Source of the DNA: an uncultured Collinsella sp.
Lineage (GTDB): Bacteria > Actinomycetota > Coriobacteriia > Coriobacteriales > Coriobacteriaceae
Direction of reading: 5' to 3'
DNA length: 63,981 bases
Assembly: GCA_900543945.1 (NCBI GenBank)
Contig: UQTN01000001.1
Location: 1-63,981, forward strand
A program made the position numbers and the translations under genes. The notes below the pieces were generated by a model, which was not told where the DNA came from, did no database searches, and saw only the letters and a program-made list of their open reading frames with translations. Below, in pieces: positions 25,096 to 36,385 of this stretch (position 1 is the first letter of the stretch; the number at the start of each line of letters is the position of its first letter).

Positions 25096-27813
25096 ATGGA
25101 CACCGCCAGCAATTACACCGAAACGCTCGAAAAGACCGTCCGTGACCTTCTCGAGCGTCAGGATGATCTGATTAGGACGGCCTTTACCGACCAGCTCACC
25201 GGACTTGGCAACCGCGGCGGCTTTGCCCGTTCCCTAGAGGAAATCTGGGAGCAGGAACTGCCCGTGACCATGGCGTTTATCGACATCGATAACCTTAAGC
25301 ACTGCAACGACGTCTTTGGGCATGACGAGGGCAACCGCTATATCTTGCAGGTAAGTCTCTATCTCAAGCTGTATATGAAAGTGGACGAGGCGGCGTTTCG
25401 CATAGGCGGCGACGAGTTTGCCATCCTGTCTACGATTGCGACCGAGGACGACCTCGCCGAGCGCCTGGAACACTGCCGAACGGTCCTACTCAAAAACAAC
25501 GATTCCGAGATGCCTCACTCGTTTAGCTACGGAGTGTCGCACGCCGACCCCGCCCTGGGTGAAGTCTCCAATCGCATGACACTCGATGCCGACCATCGCA
25601 TGTACGACTACAAGCTACGCCATGCCATGCATCTTGATCGACGCAATATCGCGCAAGTCCACACCGACGACTTCGAAATAAGCGATCGCGTTTTTGACGC
25701 CTTTTCGATGCTCAACGAAGGCCGTTATTGCTTTATCGAGAACTTGGACAAACATCGCACCCTATGGTCACAAGGCGCCCTGCGCGATCTCGGTCTTCCT
25801 TCTGAGCATGTAGACAACTGCCACGATTACTGGAAAACGCGCGTCCACCCCGATGACCTTGAGGCCTACATCAACGACATCGACCAAATCTATAATGGCT
25901 CCAAACACCGCCGCGTCATGCAGTACCGCATGCGCAATGCCGCGGGCGACTACGTCCTCTGCCGCGCTCGCGGGTTTCGCATCGACGGCGACGGAAATAC
26001 CCCCTCGCTCTATGTCGGCGAACTTGTTAACCACTCACTCGCCGAGACCGTCGACGCCGCCACGGGCCTCGGAACGCAGCGTATGCTGATCAACGCTATC
26101 GATGCCTGCCGTCGCGACCGTTGCGAGACGGGGCTTATAGCGGTCCGCGTTTGTGGCACGGCAAAGTTCAACGAGCTCTACGGGGCCGAGGCTGTCGACA
26201 ACATGCTCGCCGAATACGCAGGCCGCATGCTATCGATCACCCGCGGCAGAAGTCGCGTCTTCCGCTCGCGAAACGCCCAGTTCGTCGTGCTCAGCAACGA
26301 TCTGGACCACGAGGCATTCGAGCAACTGACCCATCATCTTAAAGAGGCCGTTTTCGCTCCTGTTCGAATCGCGAACGACACCATTACCCCCGTCTGTCTT
26401 GTCGTCCCGGCCTTTTACGAGCGCTTAATCAATCAAGCGACCGCTGTTTTAGGCGAACTCGACCGTCGTCTTCGCGCCGCCGGCGGGCTTGCACCCAACG
26501 ACAGCCTCCCCATACCCGAGATTGAGCGTAAAAGCGCCGTCGCCGAACGCATCGATACGCTCACGGGCCTCTATCGACCCAGCGAGTTTATGCGGCGTGC
26601 CAACGCATTTCTTAAGACAAGGCGCGACGCCGCTTGGTGTATCGCCACCGTCGACATGGGTCATATGCGACTGTTCAACGAATGGCACGGACAGGCCGAG
26701 GGCGACCGCGTGCTCGCCGATGTGGGCACGGTCCTCAAAGACATCGAGAATGCCGAGATGGGCGTCGCAGGATACTGGGGCCAAGACGACTTTTGCATTC
26801 TCATCCCCTTTGAGCACAACACCGTCCATCAAATCTATAACCGCGTTCGCGCCGCCGTGGCCAAGCATGATGACGGCGTGGGTTTCTGGCCGTCCATGGG
26901 CGTTTGCCCCATCGACCCCAACGAGGAAATCACCATCGACGCGCAGGCCAAGGCCATGTTTACCAATCGGCGCGCCAAAAACGATTTTAAGGATCGCATC
27001 GCCGTCTTTCGCCCCGAGGAATACAAGCGCGAGGTGGCGTTTCACCGCACCCTCACCGAGTTCCAGTATGCGCTCTCAAACGACCGCATCACCTACTACC
27101 TGCAGCCCCAGGTTGATATGGAAACCGGCGAGATCATTGGCGCCGAAGCACTCACCCGCTGGATTGACAAGGACGGCTCTCTCATTTCGCCCGCAACGTT
27201 TATCCCCGCACTCGAGGAAAGCGGCTTTGTGGTGACGCTCGACAAGTACATTTGGCAGGGTGTCGCCTCGTGGCTGCGCGGGCGCATCGATCGAGGACTT
27301 CGCGTGGTTCCGGTCTCGCTTAATGTGTCGCGCGTGGATATCCTTGCCTGCGACGTTGCCGAACATATGGGGGCGCTCGCCGCCCAATACAACCTACCGC
27401 CCGAGCTCATGCGTATCGAGATCACCGAGACGGCTTATACGGGGGAGTCCGAGGCCGTGGACAAACTGACAGCCGACCTGCACACCCGCGGCTTCTCGAC
27501 CTATATGGACGATTTTGGCACCGGCCAGTCCACGCTCGCGATGCTCAAGAACGTCAACGTCGACGTCATCAAGCTCGACCGCACCTTTGTGCCCACCGAC
27601 CGCGATCAAGGCCGCAGCGCGCAGATCGTGTCATCGATGCTCGAGATGGCGCAGTCGCTCCATCTGCCCGTCGTGGTCGAAGGCGTCGAGACAAATGAGC
27701 AGGCAAACATACTACGCTACATGGGCGCCCGCTACGCTCAGGGCTTCCTCTACTACCGCCCCATGCCGGCGAATGATTTTGAGGCATTGCTCGATGGTGG
27801 CAAAAACAACTGA
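25096..27813 (+). CDS. multidomain c-di-GMP protein: GGDEF-PAS-degenerate GGDEF-degenerate GGDEF-EAL
   Basis: A 905-residue soluble protein. Residues about 30-185 form a GGDEF domain with an intact signature (RIGGDEF, GGDEF at 104-108). A PAS-like sensor (about 200-315) follows. Two further GGDEF-fold domains lack the signature (RSRNAQF near 395, GYWGQDDF near 560). The C-terminal EAL domain keeps the phosphodiesterase residues: EALTR (684-688), LNVS, EITET, DDFGTGQS (805-812), KLDR and VEGVET. It may therefore make and degrade c-di-GMP. ATG 25096 has only a weak AGAAAG site. The first three domains match the next gene. Confidence 0.87.
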   Translation: MDTASNYTETLEKTVRDLLERQDDLIRTAFTDQLTGLGNRGGFARSLEEIWEQELPVTMAFIDIDNLKHCNDVFGHDEGNRYILQVSLYLKLYMKVDEAAFRIGGDEFAILSTIATEDDLAERLEHCRTVLLKNNDSEMPHSFSYGVSHADPALGEVSNRMTLDADHRMYDYKLRHAMHLDRRNIAQVHTDDFEISDRVFDAFSMLNEGRYCFIENLDKHRTLWSQGALRDLGLPSEHVDNCHDYWKTRVHPDDLEAYINDIDQIYNGSKHRRVMQYRMRNAAGDYVLCRARGFRIDGDGNTPSLYVGELVNHSLAETVDAATGLGTQRMLINAIDACRRDRCETGLIAVRVCGTAKFNELYGAEAVDNMLAEYAGRMLSITRGRSRVFRSRNAQFVVLSNDLDHEAFEQLTHHLKEAVFAPVRIANDTITPVCLVVPAFYERLINQATAVLGELDRRLRAAGGLAPNDSLPIPEIERKSAVAERIDTLTGLYRPSEFMRRANAFLKTRRDAAWCIATVDMGHMRLFNEWHGQAEGDRVLADVGTVLKDIENAEMGVAGYWGQDDFCILIPFEHNTVHQIYNRVRAAVAKHDDGVGFWPSMGVCPIDPNEEITIDAQAKAMFTNRRAKNDFKDRIAVFRPEEYKREVAFHRTLTEFQYALSNDRITYYLQPQVDMETGEIIGAEALTRWIDKDGSLISPATFIPALEESGFVVTLDKYIWQGVASWLRGRIDRGLRVVPVSLNVSRVDILACDVAEHMGALAAQYNLPPELMRIEITETAYTGESEAVDKLTADLHTRGFSTYMDDFGTGQSTLAMLKNVNVDVIKLDRTFVPTDRDQGRSAQIVSSMLEMAQSLHLPVVVEGVETNEQANILRYMGARYAQGFLYYRPMPANDFEALLDGGKNN

Positions 27814-27843
27814 TACGCTCGCGCGCAAAACACCACCGCCGAA

Positions 27844-27905
27844 GGGGACATTTGTCTCCATTAGCTAACTTATATCCCCAATTCAAACCGAATTGGGGAT
27901 ATAAT
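27844..27905 (+). promoter_or_regulatory. palindromes between the two c-di-GMP genes
   Basis: GGGGACA-TT-TGTCTCC (27844-27859) carries the GGGGAC core seen in the repeat families here. TTATATCCCCAATTC-AAACC-GAATTGGGGATATAA (27870-27904) is a perfect 15-bp inverted repeat overlapping a TATAAT -10-like box (27900-27905). It may end the first gene or act as an operator for the second. Confidence 0.55.
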
Positions 27906-27940
27906 ACAAACCGTTGTTCTGCCCAAGGAGGTTATTCATC

Positions 27941-29470
27941 ATGAACGAGTCATATCGCTTGGGCGAGCAATCGATTATTGCCTATCTTCAGCGACTTGCG
28001 AATGGTGTCTCGACCGCCGAACTCGATGTTTCCGTGCTGCCTGCTGAGCTACGCGCCGTTGGTGAGCAACTGCAAAAGACGCATGCCATCCTGCAACAAG
28101 AGCGTCAGCTGCTTGAGTGCAACGCCTATATCGATCCGCTCACCAACTTGGACAACCGTGGCGGACTCGACCGTCACGTCGAGCAGCTCTGGCGCAAAGG
28201 CGACCCCTTCACCTGCGCCTATATTGACATCGACCATCTCAAGCATTGCAATGATAGGTTTGGCCACGCCGAAGGCAATCGCTATATTCTGAGCATCTGT
28301 CGCACGCTCTCCGAAACCATGGAGCACGATGAGATGCTGTTCCGTATCGGTGGAGACGAGTTTGTGCTTATCTCGCTCTCTGCAAACAAGACTGAACTCG
28401 AGCAGCGCTTGGAGCAGGTACGTGCCGGGCTGATCGAGGCGAGCTCAGGTGGCAAGGCGCCCATGATCGCTAGCTTTAGCTTTGGCTGCTCGCGCGTCAA
28501 TCCACTTGCCGGCGACACGCGTCGCCAGATGACGATGGATGCCGATCGCAAGATGTATCGCTATAAGCTTATGCATCGTGTGCAGCAACCGAAAGACAAT
28601 GACGCGCCGCCACACCCAATTGCCGAGCAGCTTCCGTGCAACGACCGCGTATTCCAAGCGATCTCTATGAGCTCCGAGACGCGCTATCCGTTTATCCTCA
28701 ATCTCGATACGGGCGAATCACAATGGTCGGTTAATGCCGTACGCGATTTTGACCTGCCCTCCCAGCATCCCTACAACTCACTCGACTTGTGGCTTGCCCG
28801 CGTTCACCCCGAGGACCGCGACAACGTACGCGCCGAGCTCGACATGGTGATAAACGGTACGTGGCACTTCCACTACATGCAGTATCGCGTGATGGATGCC
28901 ACCGAAGCATACGTGCTTTGCGACTGCACGGGCTACCGCTTGGACGGCACCGATACCGAGCCCAACATGTACGTGGGCATGATTATCAACCGCAGCTTGG
29001 CAGATACGACCGATTCCGTGACCGGCCTGGGCGACATCCACGCCCTGGTCAACGCCATTGGCGAAATGCGTCGCGTCGCGCGCAAGGCGGGCTTGGTCGC
29101 CATTAAAATCGACGATATCGCTCAGGTCAATGCCCGCTTTGGCTTTGATGCAGGCGACCGCGTTTTGGCGGAGAGCGCCGCCTGCCTCATGGATTGTTCG
29201 CGCGGTAAGGGTCGTCTGTTCCGCTCGACCGGACCGATGTTCGTGGCGCTTTTCGACGAATTCGATCCCGAAGAGACCGACGCGATCGCAAAGGAAATCG
29301 AGCGGTTCCTGGGCTCTCCCGTGCTCTTTGGCTCGTTTGAATATCAGCCGCCCCTTCGCGTGGCCACGCTTCATCTGGATACCGTCGACCGACAGCCCGT
29401 TTCCATTTTGAACGAGCTCAAAGTGTTGCTCGGGAAAGCCGTGCAGGTGCCAGGTACCAAACTGGATTAG
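27941..29470 (+). CDS. diguanylate cyclase: GGDEF-PAS-degenerate GGDEF
   Basis: A 509-residue protein. A short helical N-region leads into an intact GGDEF domain (YIDPLTNLDNRGG, GGDEF at 137-141), then a PAS-like domain (WSVNAVRDFDLP...HPEDRDNV) and a second GGDEF-fold domain without the signature (RSTGPMF). It matches the first three domains of the preceding gene and lacks EAL, so net c-di-GMP synthesis is expected. ATG 27941 follows AAGGAGG with 9-nt spacing. There are no membrane segments. The pair probably arose by duplication and forms an opposing synthesis/degradation module. Confidence 0.87.
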   Translation: MNESYRLGEQSIIAYLQRLANGVSTAELDVSVLPAELRAVGEQLQKTHAILQQERQLLECNAYIDPLTNLDNRGGLDRHVEQLWRKGDPFTCAYIDIDHLKHCNDRFGHAEGNRYILSICRTLSETMEHDEMLFRIGGDEFVLISLSANKTELEQRLEQVRAGLIEASSGGKAPMIASFSFGCSRVNPLAGDTRRQMTMDADRKMYRYKLMHRVQQPKDNDAPPHPIAEQLPCNDRVFQAISMSSETRYPFILNLDTGESQWSVNAVRDFDLPSQHPYNSLDLWLARVHPEDRDNVRAELDMVINGTWHFHYMQYRVMDATEAYVLCDCTGYRLDGTDTEPNMYVGMIINRSLADTTDSVTGLGDIHALVNAIGEMRRVARKAGLVAIKIDDIAQVNARFGFDAGDRVLAESAACLMDCSRGKGRLFRSTGPMFVALFDEFDPEETDAIAKEIERFLGSPVLFGSFEYQPPLRVATLHLDTVDRQPVSILNELKVLLGKAVQVPGTKLD

Positions 29471-29544
29471 TACCACGCCCGCACCGCCTCCCCCATCGTG
29501 CGATAATCCTCTGCAGAAGTCACCAACAGCAGAGGGAGTTTGTG

Positions 29545-30168
29545 ATGAAGGTTCTTTTGGTCAATGGCAGCCCCAAGGCAAACGGCAACACCGCTCGCGC
29601 GCTCGCCGAAGTCGCCGAGCAACTTAAAGCCGAGGGCATCGACAGCGAGGTATTCCAACTGGGCGCCAAGCCCATCCGCGACTGCATCGGCTGCGGTCAG
29701 TGCGGCAAGCTTGGCGGTCGCTGCACCTTTGACGACGACGTGGTGAACGAGCTCATCGCTGCCGCCGAGCAGGCAGACGGCTTTGTCTTTGGCTCGCCCG
29801 TCTACTACGCACATCCCAGCGGACGCATCCTCTCGGCACTCGACCGCGCATTCTATGCAGGCAGCAAGGCCTTTGCGCACAAGCCGGGCGCCGCCGTCGC
29901 CGTTGCCCGCCGCGGCGGCACGTCGACCACGTTCGACGTGCTCAACAAGTACTTCACCATCAACCAGATGCCCGTGGTAGCATCCACCTACTGGAACAAC
30001 GTCTTTGGTGCCATGCCGGGCGAGGCCGCCCAGGACGCCGAGGGCCTTGCCACCATGCGAAACATCGGCAAAAACATGGCCTGGCTACTGCGTTGCATCG
30101 AGACGGGAAAGGCCGCCGGCATCGAAGCCCCCCAGGCCGATCGCGCCCGCACCAACTTTATTCGATAA
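29545..30168 (+). CDS. NADPH-dependent FMN reductase / flavodoxin-fold protein
   Basis: A 207-residue flavoprotein. VLLVNGSPKANGNTARAL is the FMN-phosphate loop. CIGCGQC with a further Cys (GGRCTF) resembles the cysteine cluster of iron-sulfur flavoproteins, though spacing suggests a thiol/disulfide or partial cluster. FGSPVYYAHPSG forms the second flavin loop. ATG 29545 follows GGGAG with 6-nt spacing; GTG 29542 is an alternative. The family reduces quinones, azo or nitro compounds. The exact substrate is unknown. Confidence 0.85.
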   Translation: MKVLLVNGSPKANGNTARALAEVAEQLKAEGIDSEVFQLGAKPIRDCIGCGQCGKLGGRCTFDDDVVNELIAAAEQADGFVFGSPVYYAHPSGRILSALDRAFYAGSKAFAHKPGAAVAVARRGGTSTTFDVLNKYFTINQMPVVASTYWNNVFGAMPGEAAQDAEGLATMRNIGKNMAWLLRCIETGKAAGIEAPQADRARTNFIR

Positions 30169-30172
30169 GTCC

Positions 30173-30344
30173 GGCGGTGGTCGCCTCGATGTACTGTCAA
30201 TGTCAGCGAAAAGTCAGCTGATGAGGCAAGGTGCCTTGAAAGAGGAGGGCGCTGGGCTTTTGCCCGCGCCCGACGATTGAAAGGCAGATTGCCCATCAGA
30301 TGGCTTTGCAGCGTCGAGGTGACCGCCGTTCGTTAGAACGGCGG
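30173..30344 (+). ncRNA. structured leader element, copy 2 (GAAAGAGGAG / CGACGATTGA internal loop)
   Basis: The outer stem joins GGCGGTGGTCGCCTCGA (30173-30189) to TCGAGGTGACCGCC (30314-30327). The inner arm has TGCCTT/AAGGCA, the conserved loop strands GAAAGAGGAG (30238-30247) and CGACGATTGA (30271-30280), then GGCGC/GCGCC and GGGC/GCCC. The 3' strand of the outer stem overlaps a second hairpin, CCGCCGTTC-GTTA-GAACGGCGG (30323-30344), that ends 11 nt before the next start codon. The two folds exclude each other, as in a riboswitch platform. It lies between two plus-strand genes. Confidence 0.6.
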
Positions 30345-30354
30345 AACATTAATT

Positions 30355-30696
30355 ATGAATATTCAAATTTTCGGGACTAAGAAGTCCTTCGATACCAAGA
30401 AGGCCCAGCGTTATTTTAAGGAGCGCCGCATTAAGGTGCAGTTTATCGACCTTAAGGAAAAGGAGATGAGCAAGGGCGAGCTCACGAGCGTGATGCAGGC
30501 GGTCGGCGGCATCGACAAGCTGCTCAACCCCAAAGCCAAGGACGAGGAGACGCTCGCGCTCATCCAGCACCTCACCCCCAGCCAGCGCTTCGACAAGCTG
30601 CTCGAGAACCAGCAGGTTCTGGCAGAGCCCATCGTGCGCAACGGCAAAAAGGCCACCGTCGGCTATTGTCCCGACGTATGGGGAGCCTGGGAGTAG
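30355..30696 (+). CDS. ArsC/Spx-family protein lacking the N-terminal active-site cysteine
   Basis: A 113-residue thioredoxin-fold protein of the ArsC/Spx/YffB group (IQIFGTKKSFDTKKAQRYF, then LLNPKAKDEE and PIVRNGKKATVGY). Where reductases have Cys (GxxxCxT), this protein has Ser in KKSFDT; its only cysteine is in GYCPDVW near the C-terminus. Arsenate reduction is therefore unlikely, and an Spx-like binding or regulatory role is possible. No strong ribosome site is seen. The start codon sits just after the terminal hairpin of the structured leader, which may gate translation. Confidence 0.8.
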   Translation: MNIQIFGTKKSFDTKKAQRYFKERRIKVQFIDLKEKEMSKGELTSVMQAVGGIDKLLNPKAKDEETLALIQHLTPSQRFDKLLENQQVLAEPIVRNGKKATVGYCPDVWGAWE

Positions 30697-30782
30697 CCTG
30701 TGTTATTTGCACGCGCGTGGGTATAAGAGCACGCGTTTGGCATAAGATTCAACTGTAAGCCATGTCTAACAAAGGAGGGCAC

Positions 30783-31913
30783 ATGCCCAACAAACCCGTG
30801 AAGATCATCATGCTTACCGGATACCTCGGTGCCGGCAAGACCACGCTGCTCAACCACATCCTCGCTAACGACGGCGGCATCCGCGCCGCCGTGATCGTCA
30901 ACGATATCGGCGAGATCAACGTCGACGCCAGCCTTATCGCCGACGGCGGCCTTTCCGAGACCGACGACCTCATCCCGCTCACCAACGGTTGCATCTGCTG
31001 CACGCTTTCGGACGACCTGGCCAACCAGCTGCAGGGCATCGCCGATTCGGGCAAGTTCGACTACATCATCATCGAGGCCTCGGGTATTTGCGAGCCTATC
31101 CCCATCGCCTACACCATCTCGAGCTTCTGCGACGAGGCCAAGGTGGGCGGCGAGCCCAAGCTCGCGCTCGACAACATCGTGGCCGTGGTCGACTGCGCCC
31201 GCATGTACGACGAGTTCAACGGCGGTCGCGACCTGCTGGCCGAGGATATCGACGAGGACGACATCGAGAGCCTGCTCATCCAGCAGATCGAGTTTTGCTC
31301 CACGCTGATCCTCAACAAGACCGATACCGTCACGCCTGAGCAGATTGCCGAGCTCAAGGCCATCGTGCGCAGCCTGCAGAAGGACGCCGTGATTGTCGAG
31401 GCTCAAAACGGCGAGGTCCCCATGGAGGAGCTGCTCGACACCGACCGCTTCGACTTTATGCGCGCCTACAACTCCGCCGCCTGGATCGAGGCCATGGAGC
31501 ATCCCGAGGAGCACGACGACCCCGAGGTGCTCGAGTACGACATCGAGACCTTTGTGTACTCGCGCCGCAAGCCGTTTGACCTGCAGAAGTTCACCGATTT
31601 TGTCGAGCAGGAGTGGCCCGACGAGGTCATCCGCGTCAAGGGTCCGCTGTGGCAGACCGGCAATCCGGACATGTGCTACATGTTCGAGCAGGCTGGCCAC
31701 CAGATGCGCCTGATGGAAAACGGCCTGTTTGTCGACTCCGCGCCCGAGGGCGAGAAGCAGAAGATCATCGACGAGAACCCCGAGATCATGCAGATTTGGG
31801 ACGACGAGACGGGCGACCGCATGACGAGCCTGTGCATCATCGGCCGTCACATGGACAAGGATGCGCTCATCGCCTCCCTCGATGCCTGCCTGACCGACTG
31901 GCACCGCGCCTAG
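30783..31913 (+). CDS. CobW/COG0523-family GTPase (metallochaperone)
   Basis: A 376-residue G3E GTPase. The P-loop is GYLGAGKT (13-20). The metal-binding motif is CICC at 70-73, preceded by NG. NKTD serves as the guanine-recognition motif. A CobW C-terminal domain with acidic stretches follows (EHPEEHDDPEVLEYD). ATG 30783 follows AAAGGAGGG. Members deliver zinc, cobalt or other metals to client enzymes. No zinc-box or client gene is adjacent, so the metal is unassigned. Confidence 0.88.
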   Translation: MPNKPVKIIMLTGYLGAGKTTLLNHILANDGGIRAAVIVNDIGEINVDASLIADGGLSETDDLIPLTNGCICCTLSDDLANQLQGIADSGKFDYIIIEASGICEPIPIAYTISSFCDEAKVGGEPKLALDNIVAVVDCARMYDEFNGGRDLLAEDIDEDDIESLLIQQIEFCSTLILNKTDTVTPEQIAELKAIVRSLQKDAVIVEAQNGEVPMEELLDTDRFDFMRAYNSAAWIEAMEHPEEHDDPEVLEYDIETFVYSRRKPFDLQKFTDFVEQEWPDEVIRVKGPLWQTGNPDMCYMFEQAGHQMRLMENGLFVDSAPEGEKQKIIDENPEIMQIWDDETGDRMTSLCIIGRHMDKDALIASLDACLTDWHRA

Positions 31914-31951
31914 GTTTATCCAAGCGGGCATTTTCCGCCTACGTAACCGCC

Positions 31952-31992
31952 AAACCACCACGAAGGTGCCTGTCCCCTTCGTGGTGGTTTTT
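31952..31992 (+). terminator. hairpin with GTCCC loop (family D repeat / terminator)
   Basis: AAACCACCACGAAGG and CCTTCGTGGTGGTTT form a perfect 15-bp stem around TGCCTGTCC, followed by TT. It probably ends the CobW transcript. The loop carries the CTGTCC core common to the palindromic repeats here. Confidence 0.75.
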
Positions 31993-32013
31993 CGTTCTGA
32001 GCCAAGGAGATTC

Positions 32014-32613
32014 ATGTTCAACATTGTGCTGTATGCGCCCGAGATTCCGGCCAATACGGGCAATATCGGCCGTACCTGCGTGGTCACCGGCGCCCGCCTA
32101 CATCTGGTGGAGCCGCTGGGCTTTTCGCTCGATGACAAGACGGTACGTCGCGCCGGCCTGGGCTACTGGCAAAACTTGGACGTGGCGACCTATGCCGGCT
32201 GGGAGGATTTCCTTGCACGCAGCGGCCTCTCCCCCGCCGACGAGCGCCTGCATCTGCTGACCAAAAAGGCACGCCGCACCTATGCGCAGAGTACCTACCG
32301 CGATGGCGACTACTTGGTCTTTGGCAGCGAGAGCTCGGGCATTCCCGAGCCGCTGCTTGCCGCGGCGCCCGAGCGCTGCGAACGCATCCCCATGTTGCGC
32401 GATTGCGATTCGCTTGACAACGCCGAGGCCTGGGAAGCCCACGAGGAATCGCTCGGACATACCGAGGACAGCCACAAAGCCATCCTTCAACAGGATATCT
32501 GCGGCAACTTCGTCGACCCGGACGACTACCGCATCAGCGCACTCAACCTCTCCAACAGCGCTGCTATCGTCCTCTACGAGGCCCTGCGCCAAACAGGCTT
32601 TCCGGGAATGTGA
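32014..32613 (+). CDS. trmL: tRNA (cytidine/uridine-34 2'-O)-methyltransferase TrmL
   Basis: A 199-residue SPOUT methyltransferase. FNIVLYAPEIPANTGNIGRTCV opens the TrmL pattern, with the knot loops FGSESSGIPE and ISALNLSNSAAIVLYE. Family members methylate the wobble ribose of tRNA-Leu. ATG 32014 follows AAGGAG. The reading frame is somewhat longer than E. coli TrmL (157). Its stop codon lies inside the palindromic repeat at 32606. Confidence 0.9.
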   Translation: MFNIVLYAPEIPANTGNIGRTCVVTGARLHLVEPLGFSLDDKTVRRAGLGYWQNLDVATYAGWEDFLARSGLSPADERLHLLTKKARRTYAQSTYRDGDYLVFGSESSGIPEPLLAAAPERCERIPMLRDCDSLDNAEAWEAHEESLGHTEDSHKAILQQDICGNFVDPDDYRISALNLSNSAAIVLYEALRQTGFPGM

Positions 32614-32640
32614 CCAAGGAACTGTCCCTTTGTCACATTC
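32606..32640. repeat. palindromic repeat, family B copy 1
   Basis: GAATGTGAC...GTCACATTC arms with CTGTCCC in the centre. It contains the trmL stop codon (ATG TGA) and fills the whole gap to the uvrA-like stop at 32643. Other copies: 35156-35201 and 36386-36418. Confidence 0.8.
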
Positions 32641-32642
32641 GG

Positions 32643-35135
<2,493 letters not shown>

Positions 35136-35155
35136 CGCTCCCCTTCCTGTTAATC

Positions 35156-35201
35156 GAATGTGACAAAGGAATGTGACAAAGGGACAGTCCCTTTGTCACA
35201 T
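35156..35201. repeat. palindromic repeat, family B copy 2
   Basis: The perfect palindrome TGTGACAAAGGGAC-A-GTCCCTTTGTCACA (35172-35200) is preceded by a partial tandem copy, GAATGTGACAAAGG. It abuts the stop codon of the ATPase gene at 35201 and lies upstream of the uvrA-like start. Confidence 0.85.
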
Positions 35202-36319
35202 CACTCGTGCCATAAAACACGATCTCGAATGTACTCGCCCAGCATGGGCACGCTAAACCGGACGAGACCGTATCCGGCGGCCTCGATGACGCGCTCGCGA
35301 ATTAAGCTTGCGCGATATTTACTCGCCCAGCTCTGGGTGCGGTCGCAGCGCTCAATGATATCCGCCATGCGCGTCAGCTTGCCCTCGTCAACCGCCATAG
35401 CCTCGATAAAGAGGCGCTGTGGGGTGCGCAGCCCGTAATACAGAGGCGCGTCAACCGCTTCGTAGAACTCAGAGACGGCATCCGCATGACCAACCTCGAC
35501 ATCGCACCCTTCAATGACCTGCGAGCCACGCCGGACAGCAGACCGCCACATGTAATATCCCACCAGCTGAACCATATAGGGATGTCCCATGCTCTTGTGC
35601 GCCGCAAGGTCCGCCGTCCCCGCATCAATGCAAAGACCAGCACACTCGACCGTCTGGATATACGAATCGCGCACCTGGGGCAAAGAAATCGTCCCCAACG
35701 TACGCTGCTGGGCACGTCGCAAAAACGTCACGCTCGGCTCTTCGAGCAGATCGTCAACCATGCTGGGCAAGCCGGTAAAGACCAGCGCAAGACCGCGCTG
35801 GTCGCTATCGGGCAAGCCCGTGGCATCCTGGTCTCCGAGCACCTGCTGATAGAGAACGGCAAGAGCCGCCAGTTCCTCGATAGACGCAGATTGAGCCTCG
35901 TCAATCGCAAACAGAATACCCTTGCTTGGGCCGAGTTTCTTGAGACGTTCGTTGACCAGCCCTCGCAACGTCTCGCCTTTTGCCCGCGCCGCCTCAACCG
36001 ACATCCGTCCAAACGATGGGCCAAACTCCATTGACGTCACAACGGGCTTATTCGAGCGGAGTGCGTCGGCCAAGCGGTCGCATAAACCAAGCGAAGCGGA
36101 ATCGGAGACAACCGCCCATCCGCGCTCACTGGCCAGACGTTGCAGCTCCCGCAGGAGAACTGTTTTGCCACAGCCGCGGTTTCCTGTAATGAGCATGAGT
36201 CTGCCCGGCGCTCCGGCACCGTTATCGAGCCCCTCCTCAAAATCTTCGATGACCGACTCGCGACCGATGAGTATCGGAGGCCGCTTACCAGCCGTTGGCT
36301 TAAAGGGATTTGGATTCAT
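35201..36319 (-). CDS. AAA/STAND-type ATPase of unknown function
   Basis: A 372-residue ATPase. Walker A is GNRGCGKT near residue 46 and Walker B is GILFAIDEAQ. The sensor-like LALVFTGLPSMVDDLL follows. The C-terminal third is a winged-helix-like region (LTRMADIIERCDRTQSWASKYRASLIRERVIEAA). The layout matches archaeal-type ATPases (ORC/MalT-like NTPase plus winged helix) often linked to DNA binding or stress. ATG 36319 follows GAGGAGG. Three 10-bp iterons lie upstream. The function is not recognised. Confidence 0.75.
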   Translation of the reverse strand: MNPNPFKPTAGKRPPILIGRESVIEDFEEGLDNGAGAPGRLMLITGNRGCGKTVLLRELQRLASERGWAVVSDSASLGLCDRLADALRSNKPVVTSMEFGPSFGRMSVEAARAKGETLRGLVNERLKKLGPSKGILFAIDEAQSASIEELAALAVLYQQVLGDQDATGLPDSDQRGLALVFTGLPSMVDDLLEEPSVTFLRRAQQRTLGTISLPQVRDSYIQTVECAGLCIDAGTADLAAHKSMGHPYMVQLVGYYMWRSAVRRGSQVIEGCDVEVGHADAVSEFYEAVDAPLYYGLRTPQRLFIEAMAVDEGKLTRMADIIERCDRTQSWASKYRASLIRERVIEAAGYGLVRFSVPMLGEYIRDRVLWHE

Positions 36320-36354
36320 GTCGGCCTCCTCGGATTGGCAAAGGCTAGCAATAG

Positions 36355-36384
36355 TTATACCAACTTATACCGAGTTATACCAAC
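36355..36384 (-). promoter_or_regulatory. three tandem 10-bp iterons upstream of the ATPase gene
   Basis: TTATACCAAC, TTATACCGAG, TTATACCAAC are consecutive. On the minus strand they read GTTGGTATAA, so each copy also offers a TATAA -10-like core. They may be an operator bound cooperatively, possibly by the ATPase itself. Confidence 0.55.
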
Positions 36385-36385
36385 T

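Noticed and set aside
30215..30250. Hammerhead ribozyme (CTGATGA ... GAAA)
   Set aside because: CTGATGAGGCA...TGCCTTGAAA looks like the core, but no stem III partner or cleavage site is present and copy 1 lacks CTGATGA.
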